64,000 bases of DNA from Arenibacter algicola. Its GTDB lineage: Bacteria > Bacteroidota > Bacteroidia > Flavobacteriales > Flavobacteriaceae. The notes beneath the pieces were generated by a model. It saw only the letters and a list, made by a program, of their open reading frames with translations, was not told the origin of the DNA and did not search any database. Position 1 is the stretch's first letter; the number at the start of each line of letters is the position of its first letter. Below, piece after piece: positions 51,699 to 60,491 of this stretch. The translations under genes were made by a program, and so were the position numbers. The stretch is from positions 1,116,001 through 1,180,000 of the forward strand of contig NZ_JPOO01000001.1 in the NCBI RefSeq assembly GCF_000733925.1, in the 5' to 3' direction.

Positions 51699-53180
51699 TT
51701 AAGAAAGACTAAAGGTGGTGCCGTCTTTTCCATCATTCAATTGAATGCCCATCTCTGCCAGTTGGTCCCTTATTTTGTCCGATGTGGAGAAATCCTTATT
51801 GGCCCGTGCTTCATTTCGCAACTGTATAAGAAGACCAACTACACTGCTTAATTTATCAGAATTAAGCATAGCACTATTTTGATTTTCCAGGCCTAATATA
51901 TCAAAAACAAAACTATGCATGGTCTCTATAAACAGTTCCTTGTCCTTTTGGGTTATGGTTTCCTTGCCCTCCTTGATTAAATTGATACGCTTTACGGCTT
52001 CAAATAAATTGGCCGTTAACATGGGGGTGTTGAAATCATCGTTCATGGCATCGTAACCTTTTTGCTTCCATTCCTCAACATTAAAGCTCGATGATTTACT
52101 AGTAGGTAGATTATCCATGCTGCCAATGGCATCCATCAATTTTTGAAACCCTTTTTCGGATGCGGATAGCGCTTCGTCGCTAAGGTCCAATATACTGGTA
52201 TAGTGTGCCTGCATCATAAAGAAGCGCACCACAGATGGTGTATACGGTTTGCTTAAGATGTTATTTTCTCCAGAAAACATCTCATTGGGCAAGATGTTGT
52301 TTCCTGTGGATTTGGCCATTTTTTTACCGTTCAAGGTCAACATATTGGCATGCAACCAATATTTTACCGGGGCATGGCCGTTGCAGGCTTCGGCCTGGGC
52401 AATTTCACATTCATGATGAGGGAATTTTAGGTCCATACCGCCACCATGTATGTCAAAAGTTTCGCCTAGATATTTGGTGCTCATAGCTGTACATTCCAAG
52501 TGCCAACCAGGAAAACCATCGCCCCATGGCGAAGGCCAACGCATTATATGCTGGGCTTCCGCTTTTTTCCACAATGCAAAGTCCTGCGGACTCTTTTTTT
52601 CGTCCTGAGCTGCCAATTCACGGGTATTGGCAATCATATCCTCCAATTTTCGCCCGCTTAATTTACCGTACTCATTGGTCTTATTGAATTTTTCAACATC
52701 AAAATAAACAGACCCGTTAATTTCGTAAGCATATCCTTTTTCAAGAATATTCTTTATGATTTCAATTTGCTCAATAATGTGTCCAGTAGCGGTAGGTTCA
52801 ATACTTGGAGGCAATAAATTGAATTTTTGCAGTATGCTGTGGAAATCCAGGGTATATTGTTGTACCACCTCCATGGGCTCCAATTGCTCCAATCTTGCTT
52901 TCTTGGCAATCTTATCCTCTCCGTCTTCCGCATCATTTTCCAAATGCCCGGCATCTGTAATATTCCGGACATATCTCACCTTGTAACCCAAATGCTTTAA
53001 ATACCTGAAAATCATGTCGAAAGACATAAAGGTTCTGCAATTGCCCAAGTGTACATTGCTGTAAACGGTAGGTCCACAGACGTACATGCCCACGTGGCCC
53101 TCGCTTAAAGGTTCAAAAACTTCTTTTTCTCCCGTAAGGGAATTGTAAACTTTTAATTTTTGAGTTTGGTACAAAGACAT
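51699..53180 (-). CDS. cysS: Cysteinyl-tRNA synthetase
   Basis: This 493-residue class I synthetase attaches cysteine to tRNA-Cys. The HIGH-type motif appears as 'SNVHLGNCRTF' after the zinc Cys in 'YVCGPTVY'. 'GFPGWHLECTAMS' and 'FPHHECEIAQ' give the other zinc ligands. The KMSKS motif is 'KMAKST'. ATG 53180 is preferred over TTG 53195, which would abut the folE stop. It is downstream of folE by 15 bp, and yidD follows. Confidence 0.96.
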   Translation of the reverse strand: MSLYQTQKLKVYNSLTGEKEVFEPLSEGHVGMYVCGPTVYSNVHLGNCRTFMSFDMIFRYLKHLGYKVRYVRNITDAGHLENDAEDGEDKIAKKARLEQLEPMEVVQQYTLDFHSILQKFNLLPPSIEPTATGHIIEQIEIIKNILEKGYAYEINGSVYFDVEKFNKTNEYGKLSGRKLEDMIANTRELAAQDEKKSPQDFALWKKAEAQHIMRWPSPWGDGFPGWHLECTAMSTKYLGETFDIHGGGMDLKFPHHECEIAQAEACNGHAPVKYWLHANMLTLNGKKMAKSTGNNILPNEMFSGENNILSKPYTPSVVRFFMMQAHYTSILDLSDEALSASEKGFQKLMDAIGSMDNLPTSKSSSFNVEEWKQKGYDAMNDDFNTPMLTANLFEAVKRINLIKEGKETITQKDKELFIETMHSFVFDILGLENQNSAMLNSDKLSSVVGLLIQLRNEARANKDFSTSDKIRDQLAEMGIQLNDGKDGTTFSLS

Positions 53181-53195
53181 TATTAAGCGGGACAA

Positions 53196-53876
53196 TTAAA
53201 ATTTAGTATCGATGTTTATATAGTCCAAAAATTCTCTTCTAACGGCCTCTTCCTTAAATTTTCCGCCGTATTCGGCCGTTACTGTACTGCTTTCAATATC
53301 GCGTATGCCTCGGGAATTTACACATAAATGTTTGGCGTCTATAACACAGGCAACATCTTCCGTGCCTAAAACCTGTTGAAGTTCCCTTACGATCTGAATG
53401 TTTAATCGTTCCTGGACCTGAGGTCTTTTGGCGTAATAATCTACAATCCTATTCATTTTGGACAAGCCAACAACGGTGCCTTTGGAAATATAGGCCACAT
53501 GGGCTTTTCCCACAATAGGCAATAAATGATGCTCACAGGTAGAATATAAGGTGATGTTTTTTTCTACCAACATTTCTCCGTACTTGTATTTATTGTCGAA
53601 GGTGGATGATTTTGGTCTTTTTTTGGGATTTAGGCCTCCAAAAATTTCTTGTACAAACATTTTGGCCACTCTGTTTGGTGTTCCCTTTAAGCTATCATCA
53701 TCAAGGTCAAGGCCTAAGGTCAGCATTATTTCATTTACACTGCCCCTTATACGTTCTATTTTTTCTTCATCACTTAGCACAAATGCATCCTTACGTAAAG
53801 GTGTGTCTTCAGCAGCGGAAACGTGATCGTCCCCTAACTCTTCAAAATGCTTTTCCAATGCGTTGTCGATTTTCAT
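53196..53876 (-). CDS. folE: GTP cyclohydrolase I
   Basis: This 226-residue enzyme converts GTP to dihydroneopterin triphosphate, the first step of folate and pterin synthesis, as a homodecamer. The zinc and active-site motif 'STCEHHLLPIVGKAHVAYI' (Cys and two His), 'RPQVQERL' and 'DAKHLCVNSRGI' (later Cys ligand) are intact. An N-terminal extension of about 40 residues precedes the core. Possibly co-transcribed with cysS and yidD. Confidence 0.96.
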   Translation of the reverse strand: MKIDNALEKHFEELGDDHVSAAEDTPLRKDAFVLSDEEKIERIRGSVNEIMLTLGLDLDDDSLKGTPNRVAKMFVQEIFGGLNPKKRPKSSTFDNKYKYGEMLVEKNITLYSTCEHHLLPIVGKAHVAYISKGTVVGLSKMNRIVDYYAKRPQVQERLNIQIVRELQQVLGTEDVACVIDAKHLCVNSRGIRDIESSTVTAEYGGKFKEEAVRREFLDYINIDTKF

Positions 53877-54012
53877 TTAAAATTGCTTTTTAAGGCAGCA
53901 AAGATATACATTATATGCCAGTTAATACCATATTTACCTCCTTACACAACATAAATTAGTGTTAACTAAACTAGGGTGTTAATTTTGAAATTCCCAAATT
54001 TTGTAGGTATTC

Positions 54013-55818
54013 ATGAACAGGTTGGTCGTCGTTTTTGGTGTTATTTGGTGTCTCAGCAATACTTTGGCCGTGGCCCAAGTGGCTCCGGATTGTTCCAATG
54101 CAGTGCCTATTTGTAACAATACACCGGTTAACGGGGGTACCAATGGCTTTGGTGCGGATGACTTTAAAGGTGCAGGTAAATCCGGTTGTTTGGAAAAAAC
54201 ACCCTCCGGCGCAATTGAATCCAATGCTGCTTGGTATAGATTTAGGACTGGGGCTTCAGGGCAATTGGGATTTAATATTGGTTTTGATTCTAACGAAGAT
54301 TGGGACTTTGCCCTATATAAGGCCAGTGATTGCAATTCCTTGGGAGAACCGATACGATGTAATTTTTTTGACAATAGGGATGCCAATAGTTTTATTGGTG
54401 TAGGGGAGGACCCTCAAGGGGCATCGGATAATGTTCAATATGAAGATTGGTTGGAGGTTTCGCCCGGTGAGGACTATTACTTGTTGGTGAATAACTTTAG
54501 TAATATAAATTCTGGATTTTCCATTCAGTTCACAGGTCAAATCTTTGTTACCAACCCCTATGATGCGCTGGATTGCGCAATAATCAACAATCTTTTGGGA
54601 CCTCCAATTGCGGCATGTAACAATGAGAATATTGTTTTGGACGCTACTACTGCGGATGTGGTAAGTTACACCTGGTATAAGGATGTAGGTAATGGTTATG
54701 CTGTAATTCCTGGGGAAGTTTCTGCTACCTTAAATGTGCTGGAAGCTGCTTTTTTCCGAGTGGAGGTAATAACCCAATCCCAGAATAATATTATTAGTGA
54801 TGTGCAAGTAGGATTTTCCCAGGCGCCTACAACTTCTCCTGTAGGTGAAGAACACCTTTGTTTGGATTCCGAATATTTTTATTTAAGTGATAAAGATCAA
54901 ATGGCTTTGGGCGGGCAATCTGCGAACGAGGTAATTATATCCTATCATAAGAGTTCGGCCGATGCGGATGCAGGGGTAAATGCCCTGCCCTTGGAATATG
55001 GGTTACAGGCAGGGGAACAGCAGATATACATTAGGGCCACCTCCGTACAGAACCCAAGATGTTATGATGCTTCGGAGGATTTTAAATTAACGGTCCATGA
55101 ACCTTTGACTCCTAATTTTCCCTTGGAGGTTTTTCTTTGCGAAGGGGAACTCAGTGCTGTGATAGGGGAGACGGTCCCAGATCCGGAATATAATTATCTC
55201 TGGAGCACTGGCCAGTCAACTTCCAGTATAACCGTTACCCAAGGCGGGGAATATTCCCTAACGATTACAGATAAGCTTGGTGTTTCAGCTTGTGACAATA
55301 CCTTTATGATTAATGTTTATGCTTCAAAAACACCTCATATTGAGGAGGTGATAATAGAGGATCTGCAGGATAGCAATACGGTAACGATAATCCCAGATAG
55401 GGAGGGCGATTTTGAATATCGTTTGGATGAAGGTACATATCAGTCAGATAATAAATTTTATAATGTACTTCCTGGTAGGCATAGTGTTACATTGAGCGAT
55501 TTGAATGGTTGTGGAACTGCTACTGAAACTATAGTCGTGGTAGGGTTTCCCAAGTTTTTCACTCCCAATGGGGACGGGGCGAACGATGTTTGGAATATTG
55601 TTGGTATTTCCAGTTTGGAAGAGCCTATATTAACGGTATATGACCGGTATGGAAAGTTGCTTAAACAATTGTCCCAAAATAGCATGGGTTGGGACGGTAC
55701 CTATAATGGTGTAGCATTGCCATCGGATGACTATTGGTTCAAACTTAGTTTTAAAGATCTGGACGGTCAGCGAATAGTGGCCAAGTATATCAATAATCAT
55801 TTCTCCCTTAAGCGTTAA
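54013..55818 (+). CDS. Secreted protein with T9SS type B C-terminal domain (copy 1)
   Basis: This 601-residue protein has a signal peptide (about 1-23) and an N-terminal PPC-like region ('SDCNSLGEPIRCN', 'YYLLVNNFSNINSGF') with conserved Cys. Repetitive Ig-like or PKD-like strands follow, ending in the type B sorting domain 'FPKFFTPNGDGANDVWNI', then 'YDRYGKLLKQL', 'GWDGTYNG' and 'SDDYWFKL'. Such domains direct export by the type IX secretion system and surface attachment. It is a paralogue of the next gene. Cell adhesion or gliding functions are possible but not shown. Confidence 0.88.
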   Translation: MNRLVVVFGVIWCLSNTLAVAQVAPDCSNAVPICNNTPVNGGTNGFGADDFKGAGKSGCLEKTPSGAIESNAAWYRFRTGASGQLGFNIGFDSNEDWDFALYKASDCNSLGEPIRCNFFDNRDANSFIGVGEDPQGASDNVQYEDWLEVSPGEDYYLLVNNFSNINSGFSIQFTGQIFVTNPYDALDCAIINNLLGPPIAACNNENIVLDATTADVVSYTWYKDVGNGYAVIPGEVSATLNVLEAAFFRVEVITQSQNNIISDVQVGFSQAPTTSPVGEEHLCLDSEYFYLSDKDQMALGGQSANEVIISYHKSSADADAGVNALPLEYGLQAGEQQIYIRATSVQNPRCYDASEDFKLTVHEPLTPNFPLEVFLCEGELSAVIGETVPDPEYNYLWSTGQSTSSITVTQGGEYSLTITDKLGVSACDNTFMINVYASKTPHIEEVIIEDLQDSNTVTIIPDREGDFEYRLDEGTYQSDNKFYNVLPGRHSVTLSDLNGCGTATETIVVVGFPKFFTPNGDGANDVWNIVGISSLEEPILTVYDRYGKLLKQLSQNSMGWDGTYNGVALPSDDYWFKLSFKDLDGQRIVAKYINNHFSLKR

Positions 55819-56052
55819 TGGCAAATTGGTGGGGGAAGGCAACTAAATCCTTTCCATCTAATCTTGATGAACTTTGTCTGTATATTCCATTTAATAATTA
55901 CGTATAAACAATGGGTATCCAGGTCTGGCAAAACCATTATGAATACATGTGAAAAAGTCCAAGTTTTGTGATAAAATATACCTGTTTTATACTAAATCTT
56001 TTTCATGCGAGTTATTATACATGATTTAAGTATGTATTTAGCCCCAATTTTT

Positions 56053-57492
56053 ATGCGGACATTTACCTGTTCTATTTGCATTATGTTGTTGTTTGTCAGC
56101 AATATAGTTGCGCAAAATTCACCTGATTGTAGGAGTGCCATTCCTGTTTGTGCAGATGGCCAGCCAATTATGCCATTTGTTGATGGTAGTGGTGATATAG
56201 ACGATTTTGACCCTGATGAAATTCGGCAGACCGGTTGTTTGGAGAAAGGTAGTGTAAGTTCTGCGAATATCGAAAACAATACCTCTTGGTTCGTTTTTAG
56301 GGCAGGTACCGGAGGTCAGGTAGGTTTTGATATTGAGGCTTTGCCGGTATCGGGTACTACAATAACAGCGGAATGGGATTTTGCGGTTTATGGTCCTTAT
56401 GACCAGACCAGTGGTCAAAATTTCTGTTCGATTATAGGAAGTGGTAACTCAGAACCTATCCGTTGTAATTATGAAGCCAATAATACGCGATTTACTGGAA
56501 TAGGTATTAATCCGGAGAATGGGGATGTGGGAGCTCCTTTTCTTAAACAGAGTCAAAACACCTATGATGAATGGTTAGATGTGCTCCCAGGAGAAATCTA
56601 CTATATTTACATTAATAATTTCAACACCAATTTCAATGATGATGCCGAGCAATTTTCATTGACTTTTACGGGTAGTTCGGTTGATGCCGATCAAGATAAT
56701 GCGTTGGATTGTACTTTAAGGGACGAATTTTTGGGATTGGATATTATTGCCTGTGAGGGTGATCCGGACATCACCCTATCTGCACAAAATTCTCCTTTTG
56801 GACCTGATATTGCAACTGTTGTTTGGACTGTAGATTATGAGGACGATGGCGTTATTGATGCCACTCTGCCGGGATCCGGACCTTCCAATGCCGAATTGGT
56901 GGTTAGCAGCCCTAATTCTGGGCGCTATTTTGTTGAACTAACCAATAGTTTTGGAAATAACGTAGGTGATGATATATTGATTACCTTTTTTGGAACCCCG
57001 GTTTTACAGGAAGTTATCGTTAGGGATGACCTTTCGGATAACAATATTGTGGAAATAGTAGTGGCCAACCCGGACGGTAATTATGAATATGCTATAAACG
57101 GAGGGGAATTTCAAGATGACCCTGTGTTTAATAATGTTCCACCAGGGGTAAATACGGTGATTATAAATGACAAAAATGGATGTGGAACTACAGAGCCCAT
57201 CGAGTTTTTGGTGGTAGGTTATCCAAAGTTCTTTACCCCCAATGCCGACGGTATCCATGACCGCTGGAATGTGTATGGAATCTCCACCTTGATAGATCCG
57301 GTGGTTTTTATATTTGATCGTTACGGCAAACTCCTTAAGCAGATTGATGAGACTACAATAGGGTGGGATGGTACCTTTAACGGAAGGCCAATGCCTTCTT
57401 CGGACTACTGGTTTAGAATGGACTATTCACGGGACGAAGACGGAATTATAGTGGCGCGCTCCGTTAGGACCCACTTTACCTTAAAGCGATAA
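56053..57492 (+). CDS. Secreted protein with T9SS type B C-terminal domain (copy 2)
   Basis: This 479-residue secreted protein starts at ATG 56053, directly before a signal peptide ('CSICIMLLFVSNIVAQ'); ATG 56005 and 56032 are possible but would hide it. It has the same order as its upstream paralogue: 'PDCRSAIPVCADG', a PPC-like domain ('EPIRCNYEANN', 'EIYYIYINNFN'), Ig-like strands, and a type B sorting domain 'FPKFFTPNADG' type with 'FDRYGKLLKQI', 'GWDGTFNG' and 'SSDYWFRM'. Tandem copies suggest duplication. Ends at a clear terminator. Confidence 0.88.
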   Translation: MRTFTCSICIMLLFVSNIVAQNSPDCRSAIPVCADGQPIMPFVDGSGDIDDFDPDEIRQTGCLEKGSVSSANIENNTSWFVFRAGTGGQVGFDIEALPVSGTTITAEWDFAVYGPYDQTSGQNFCSIIGSGNSEPIRCNYEANNTRFTGIGINPENGDVGAPFLKQSQNTYDEWLDVLPGEIYYIYINNFNTNFNDDAEQFSLTFTGSSVDADQDNALDCTLRDEFLGLDIIACEGDPDITLSAQNSPFGPDIATVVWTVDYEDDGVIDATLPGSGPSNAELVVSSPNSGRYFVELTNSFGNNVGDDILITFFGTPVLQEVIVRDDLSDNNIVEIVVANPDGNYEYAINGGEFQDDPVFNNVPPGVNTVIINDKNGCGTTEPIEFLVVGYPKFFTPNADGIHDRWNVYGISTLIDPVVFIFDRYGKLLKQIDETTIGWDGTFNGRPMPSSDYWFRMDYSRDEDGIIVARSVRTHFTLKR

Positions 57493-57510
57493 TCAAATTA
57501 TTCTAAAATA

Positions 57511-57537
57511 AAAAAGACGGGTAAATCCCGTCTTTTT
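57511..57537. terminator. Bidirectional terminator
   Basis: AAAAAGACGGG (57511-57521) / CCCGTCTTTTT (57527-57537) is a perfect 11-bp stem with a 5-nt loop between two convergent genes. Confidence 0.87.
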
Positions 57538-57559
57538 CGTTTCTAAAATATTGTGTTTG

Positions 57560-59068
57560 TTAGAAATTCAGTGTGTAGCCCAAACTTACGACGGAGTTTT
57601 TATTGGTTATACTGGCTGGTGTTGGAAGGCCAACATCAAACAGTTGTTTGTTTATGTCCTGGGTAGAGTAGTTGTAGGATAGGTCCAGTCTGCTTCCTCC
57701 AAAATTATATCCTATACCACCTGAATAGCCATTTAAATCCCCAATGGTGCCGCCATTGGCGTACGGACTCTGTTCAAACCTGTATCCCGCCCTTAAACTT
57801 AGGGCTTCAATGCGGTATTCACCACCTAATCTAAAAGTTGAAACGGTGCTTAATTTATCGGAGATAAAATCGTTTTCTGAGGCAAAACTGGGATCGGACC
57901 CCGGTCTTAACTCTGCTTTTGACATATCTTGATAGCTATAGTCGAAACTTAAAAGGCCATTCTTACCAAAAATCATAGCTAAACTTCCGGTTAGTTTGCC
58001 CGGTATTTTAATGGTGTAATCCTCATAAATATTTATGATATTAAAATTGATAAATGAAATATCACTATCGGCCAGATCCGAATATATTTTTTGAGAGGTT
58101 TCATCCGATAAATTGTACCAGGTTGGGGATTGATAACTACCACCAATTCTAAAATTTTCATTTAATTTCCCAATGGCTCCCAAACTAAAGGAAAAACCGT
58201 TTCCTTGGGTCCTAAGTAGATTATCGAAGGTTATAGTCTGAATTTCAGAATCGGTATCAAAACCCCTTTCGGACAATTGGGTGAGTTTGTCCAGGAATAC
58301 ACTGTGAATGTTCAGGGAAGCTCCCAAATACAAATTGTCACCGTATTGCGAGGCCAAGTTGGCGGTAAACTTACTGTTGTATCCAGTAGTGCTCTGAGAG
58401 TAATCTTGGTTAACAGTGCCGTATTTAGCATTGGAGATATAATCCGTATTATTATCGTCCGAGAAATCTACAGGGTCTATTATGCCGCCGTAATATCCCA
58501 AAAATGCTTGCTGATCAACAAATCCTAATGTGGATCCTATGTCCAGATAGGCTTCTTCTATATACTCTCCGTCTTGTATTAAAAGTGGTCCAAAGGGTAC
58601 TCCATTGGCCAAATCCAAAAAGTAATTGTCAATACCCTGATCGCTAATGCCTGAAACCAATAGGTCATCGTCAAAATTTTTCACCAGGTCATAATTAAAT
58701 GCCAATGCAATTTTTCTCCAAGGAGAATTGCTGTTGGTGCTTTTAAATACGAATACACCCCCAACTTGGTTGAGATCCAATGAATTCAAGGAGGTGCTGC
58801 GGCTACCGTTGAAATAGCGGGAATCGTTTTTAATATTGTAATTGGATCCAGTTAAGGATAACAAGCTGTTGTTGAAAACAGCCGAACCTGCAGGATTTAT
58901 GTTTAGGGATGACATATCTCCTCCCAAGGCGCCAAATGCCCCATTTAATCCTTGAAAACGTGCTGTTCCATAAGAACCCTCTCCGCTAAGCCTTAAAACA
59001 TCATTGATGTTCTGGGCGCTGGCAAATGCACATACCAATAGTAGAATGAAAGTGTAATTCCTTTTCAT
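57560..59068 (-). CDS. FadL/OmpP1-type outer-membrane porin
   Basis: This 502-residue protein has a signal peptide (about 1-18) followed by the 'GTARFQGLNGAFGALGGDMSSLNINPAGSAVF' region, quoted in short parts; 'NPAG' is a sign of the FadL/OmpP1 family for hydrophobic compounds. The rest is a 14-strand barrel ending 'SVVSLGYTLNF'. Close relatives in Flavobacteriia are often annotated as hemin receptor or transporter. Substrate is not known. It is followed by the bidirectional terminator and preceded, 46 bp away, by the low-complexity lipoprotein gene on the same strand. Confidence 0.82.
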   Translation of the reverse strand: MKRNYTFILLLVCAFASAQNINDVLRLSGEGSYGTARFQGLNGAFGALGGDMSSLNINPAGSAVFNNSLLSLTGSNYNIKNDSRYFNGSRSTSLNSLDLNQVGGVFVFKSTNSNSPWRKIALAFNYDLVKNFDDDLLVSGISDQGIDNYFLDLANGVPFGPLLIQDGEYIEEAYLDIGSTLGFVDQQAFLGYYGGIIDPVDFSDDNNTDYISNAKYGTVNQDYSQSTTGYNSKFTANLASQYGDNLYLGASLNIHSVFLDKLTQLSERGFDTDSEIQTITFDNLLRTQGNGFSFSLGAIGKLNENFRIGGSYQSPTWYNLSDETSQKIYSDLADSDISFINFNIINIYEDYTIKIPGKLTGSLAMIFGKNGLLSFDYSYQDMSKAELRPGSDPSFASENDFISDKLSTVSTFRLGGEYRIEALSLRAGYRFEQSPYANGGTIGDLNGYSGGIGYNFGGSRLDLSYNYSTQDINKQLFDVGLPTPASITNKNSVVSLGYTLNF

Positions 59069-59114
59069 TTTAATTAATTTTGAAAGTTTTTATTGAAATA
59101 AGGGGCCATATTTT

Positions 59115-60392
59115 TTAATTGCGCCTTCCGCTGCTCCTACTACTGGATGACGATGATCTTGAAGAACTGCTCGAACTTCTTACGCTTCCACTGGAACTGT
59201 TGGAGCTACTGGAGCTTCTATAGTTGCCGCTCGATGATCTAGAGGGGGAACTACTTGAGCTACTTCTGTAGGTTCCGCTTGAAGACCTAGTTGGGCTAGA
59301 GCTTCTATAAGTTCCACTTGAAGATCTTGAAGTTGAGCTACCAGAGCTCCTATAGGTAGAAGTTCTAGGTGCTGTGCCTTTATAGGTTCCGCTAGAACTG
59401 TTGCTCCTGTAAGTCTGATTGCTTCTAGAGCTGCTATTGTAATTTGGTACCGCCCTTGTGCTTCTGCTGGTACGGTAAGATCGGTTTCTTTCCAATGCAT
59501 CTACCCCAACATTACTGCGCGACGTAGTTCCGCTCCTATTGATATTACTGCGCGAAGTAGTGCTTCTATATCTGCTAGTGCTTGTTCGGTTAGCAGTCCC
59601 AATATTTGATCTTCCGTTCAGGGCAGTGCTCCTAAGGTTGGAATTAGAGTTGTAAACACCTCTCCTGCTAGCGCTATAAGCGTAATTTCTATTATAGTAA
59701 TTGTTGCCGAACCTGCTACGGGAATAGTAGGGGTAGTGTCGATAAGGGGAATAGAAGTAAGGATTATAGTAACCGCCCCAACCGTAGCCTCCCCAGCCCC
59801 AGTTGTTCCAGCCATAACCTCCCCAGCCCCAGTTGTTCCAGCCATAGCCTCCCCAACCCCAGTTGTTCCAGCCATATCCATATCCGAAACGGTTCCATCT
59901 CCATGGGTTGTAATATCCTCCGTAGAAGCCACCATAAAAACCACCATATCCCCACGCGAATGGAGAGCCTCCCCAACCCCAATCATCATAAATGTTAATA
60001 CTCACATTGGTGGCGTTATCCCCCCAAGATCCGTACCCATTATAGTCGTTGTTGGCGCCATTATAGCCTAGATCCTGGTTATAGTTTAGGCTGTCGGATT
60101 CCGTATCACTATAATAACCATCAACATCGGTGAATACCTCACTGTCCAGAATTTCCCCATATTCATCTGCCTTTTGCCCAAAATAATCGCCATAGGCATT
60201 TGGTTTTGGGGCAGGCTGTTGGGTTCTAGGCCGTTGTTCGGTTACCCTGACTTGTTCCGTGTTACTGGAATAGATGCCGTCATTGTCGTAATAAGAGGCT
60301 TGCTGGTAAGACCCGCAAGATGCCAATACTATGCTAAGGAGTACAACAGTTGCTGCTATATGTATTCTTCGGTGGGGTAGAGAATGTATCAT
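59115..60392 (-). CDS. Low-complexity Gly/Trp- and Ser/Arg-rich lipoprotein
   Basis: This is a 425-residue lipoprotein (lipobox 'VLASC', Cys26). The middle holds three exact 10-residue repeats YGWNNWGWGG (DNA period 30 bp, 59788-59877) in a Gly/Trp/Tyr-rich stretch. The C-terminal 170 residues are almost all Ser, Arg, Thr, Tyr and Gly, ending 'SSRSSGRRN'. Annotation as vitellogenin II appears in relatives, by composition only. The repeats suggest an unstructured or matrix-like surface protein. It is divergent from proS. I would not assign a function. Confidence 0.78.
   Translation of the reverse strand: MIHSLPHRRIHIAATVVLLSIVLASCGSYQQASYYDNDGIYSSNTEQVRVTEQRPRTQQPAPKPNAYGDYFGQKADEYGEILDSEVFTDVDGYYSDTESDSLNYNQDLGYNGANNDYNGYGSWGDNATNVSINIYDDWGWGGSPFAWGYGGFYGGFYGGYYNPWRWNRFGYGYGWNNWGWGGYGWNNWGWGGYGWNNWGWGGYGWGGYYNPYFYSPYRHYPYYSRSRFGNNYYNRNYAYSASRRGVYNSNSNLRSTALNGRSNIGTANRTSTSRYRSTTSRSNINRSGTTSRSNVGVDALERNRSYRTSRSTRAVPNYNSSSRSNQTYRSNSSSGTYKGTAPRTSTYRSSGSSTSRSSSGTYRSSSPTRSSSGTYRSSSSSSPSRSSSGNYRSSSSSNSSSGSVRSSSSSSRSSSSSSRSSGRRN
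59788..59877. repeat. Three tandem 30-bp repeats within the lipoprotein gene
   Basis: Units at 59788-59817, 59818-59847 and 59848-59877 begin with CCTCCCCA and contain CCCCAGTTGTTCCAGCCAT. They encode GWNNWGWGGY-type decapeptides. One unit difference is a synonymous-like G/A change. Confidence 0.85.
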
Positions 60393-60406
60393 CGCTGTAA
60401 ATTAAA

Positions 60407-60437
60407 TTGTTGAACATTGTAAAAATAGTTAGTTTTG
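60407..60437 (+). promoter_or_regulatory. Probable proS promoter
   Basis: TTG (60407-60409), a 20-bp spacer and TAGTTTTG (60430-60437) match the Bacteroidetes consensus, 54 bp before the proS start. Confidence 0.6.
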
Positions 60438-60491
60438 CCGAACTATTTTATTTAATAATAAGGTCGCAAGTTTTGTGCCAAACTTACTGGT

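Noticed and set aside
56005..56052. Earlier start of the second T9SS protein (ATG 56005 or 56032)
   Set aside because: These would place charged and mixed residues ahead of the signal peptide; ATG 56053 gives a standard signal.
59180..59989. Several open frames opposite or shifted within the low-complexity lipoprotein gene
   Set aside because: They arise from the repeats and biased composition; only the frame with the lipobox signal is plausible.
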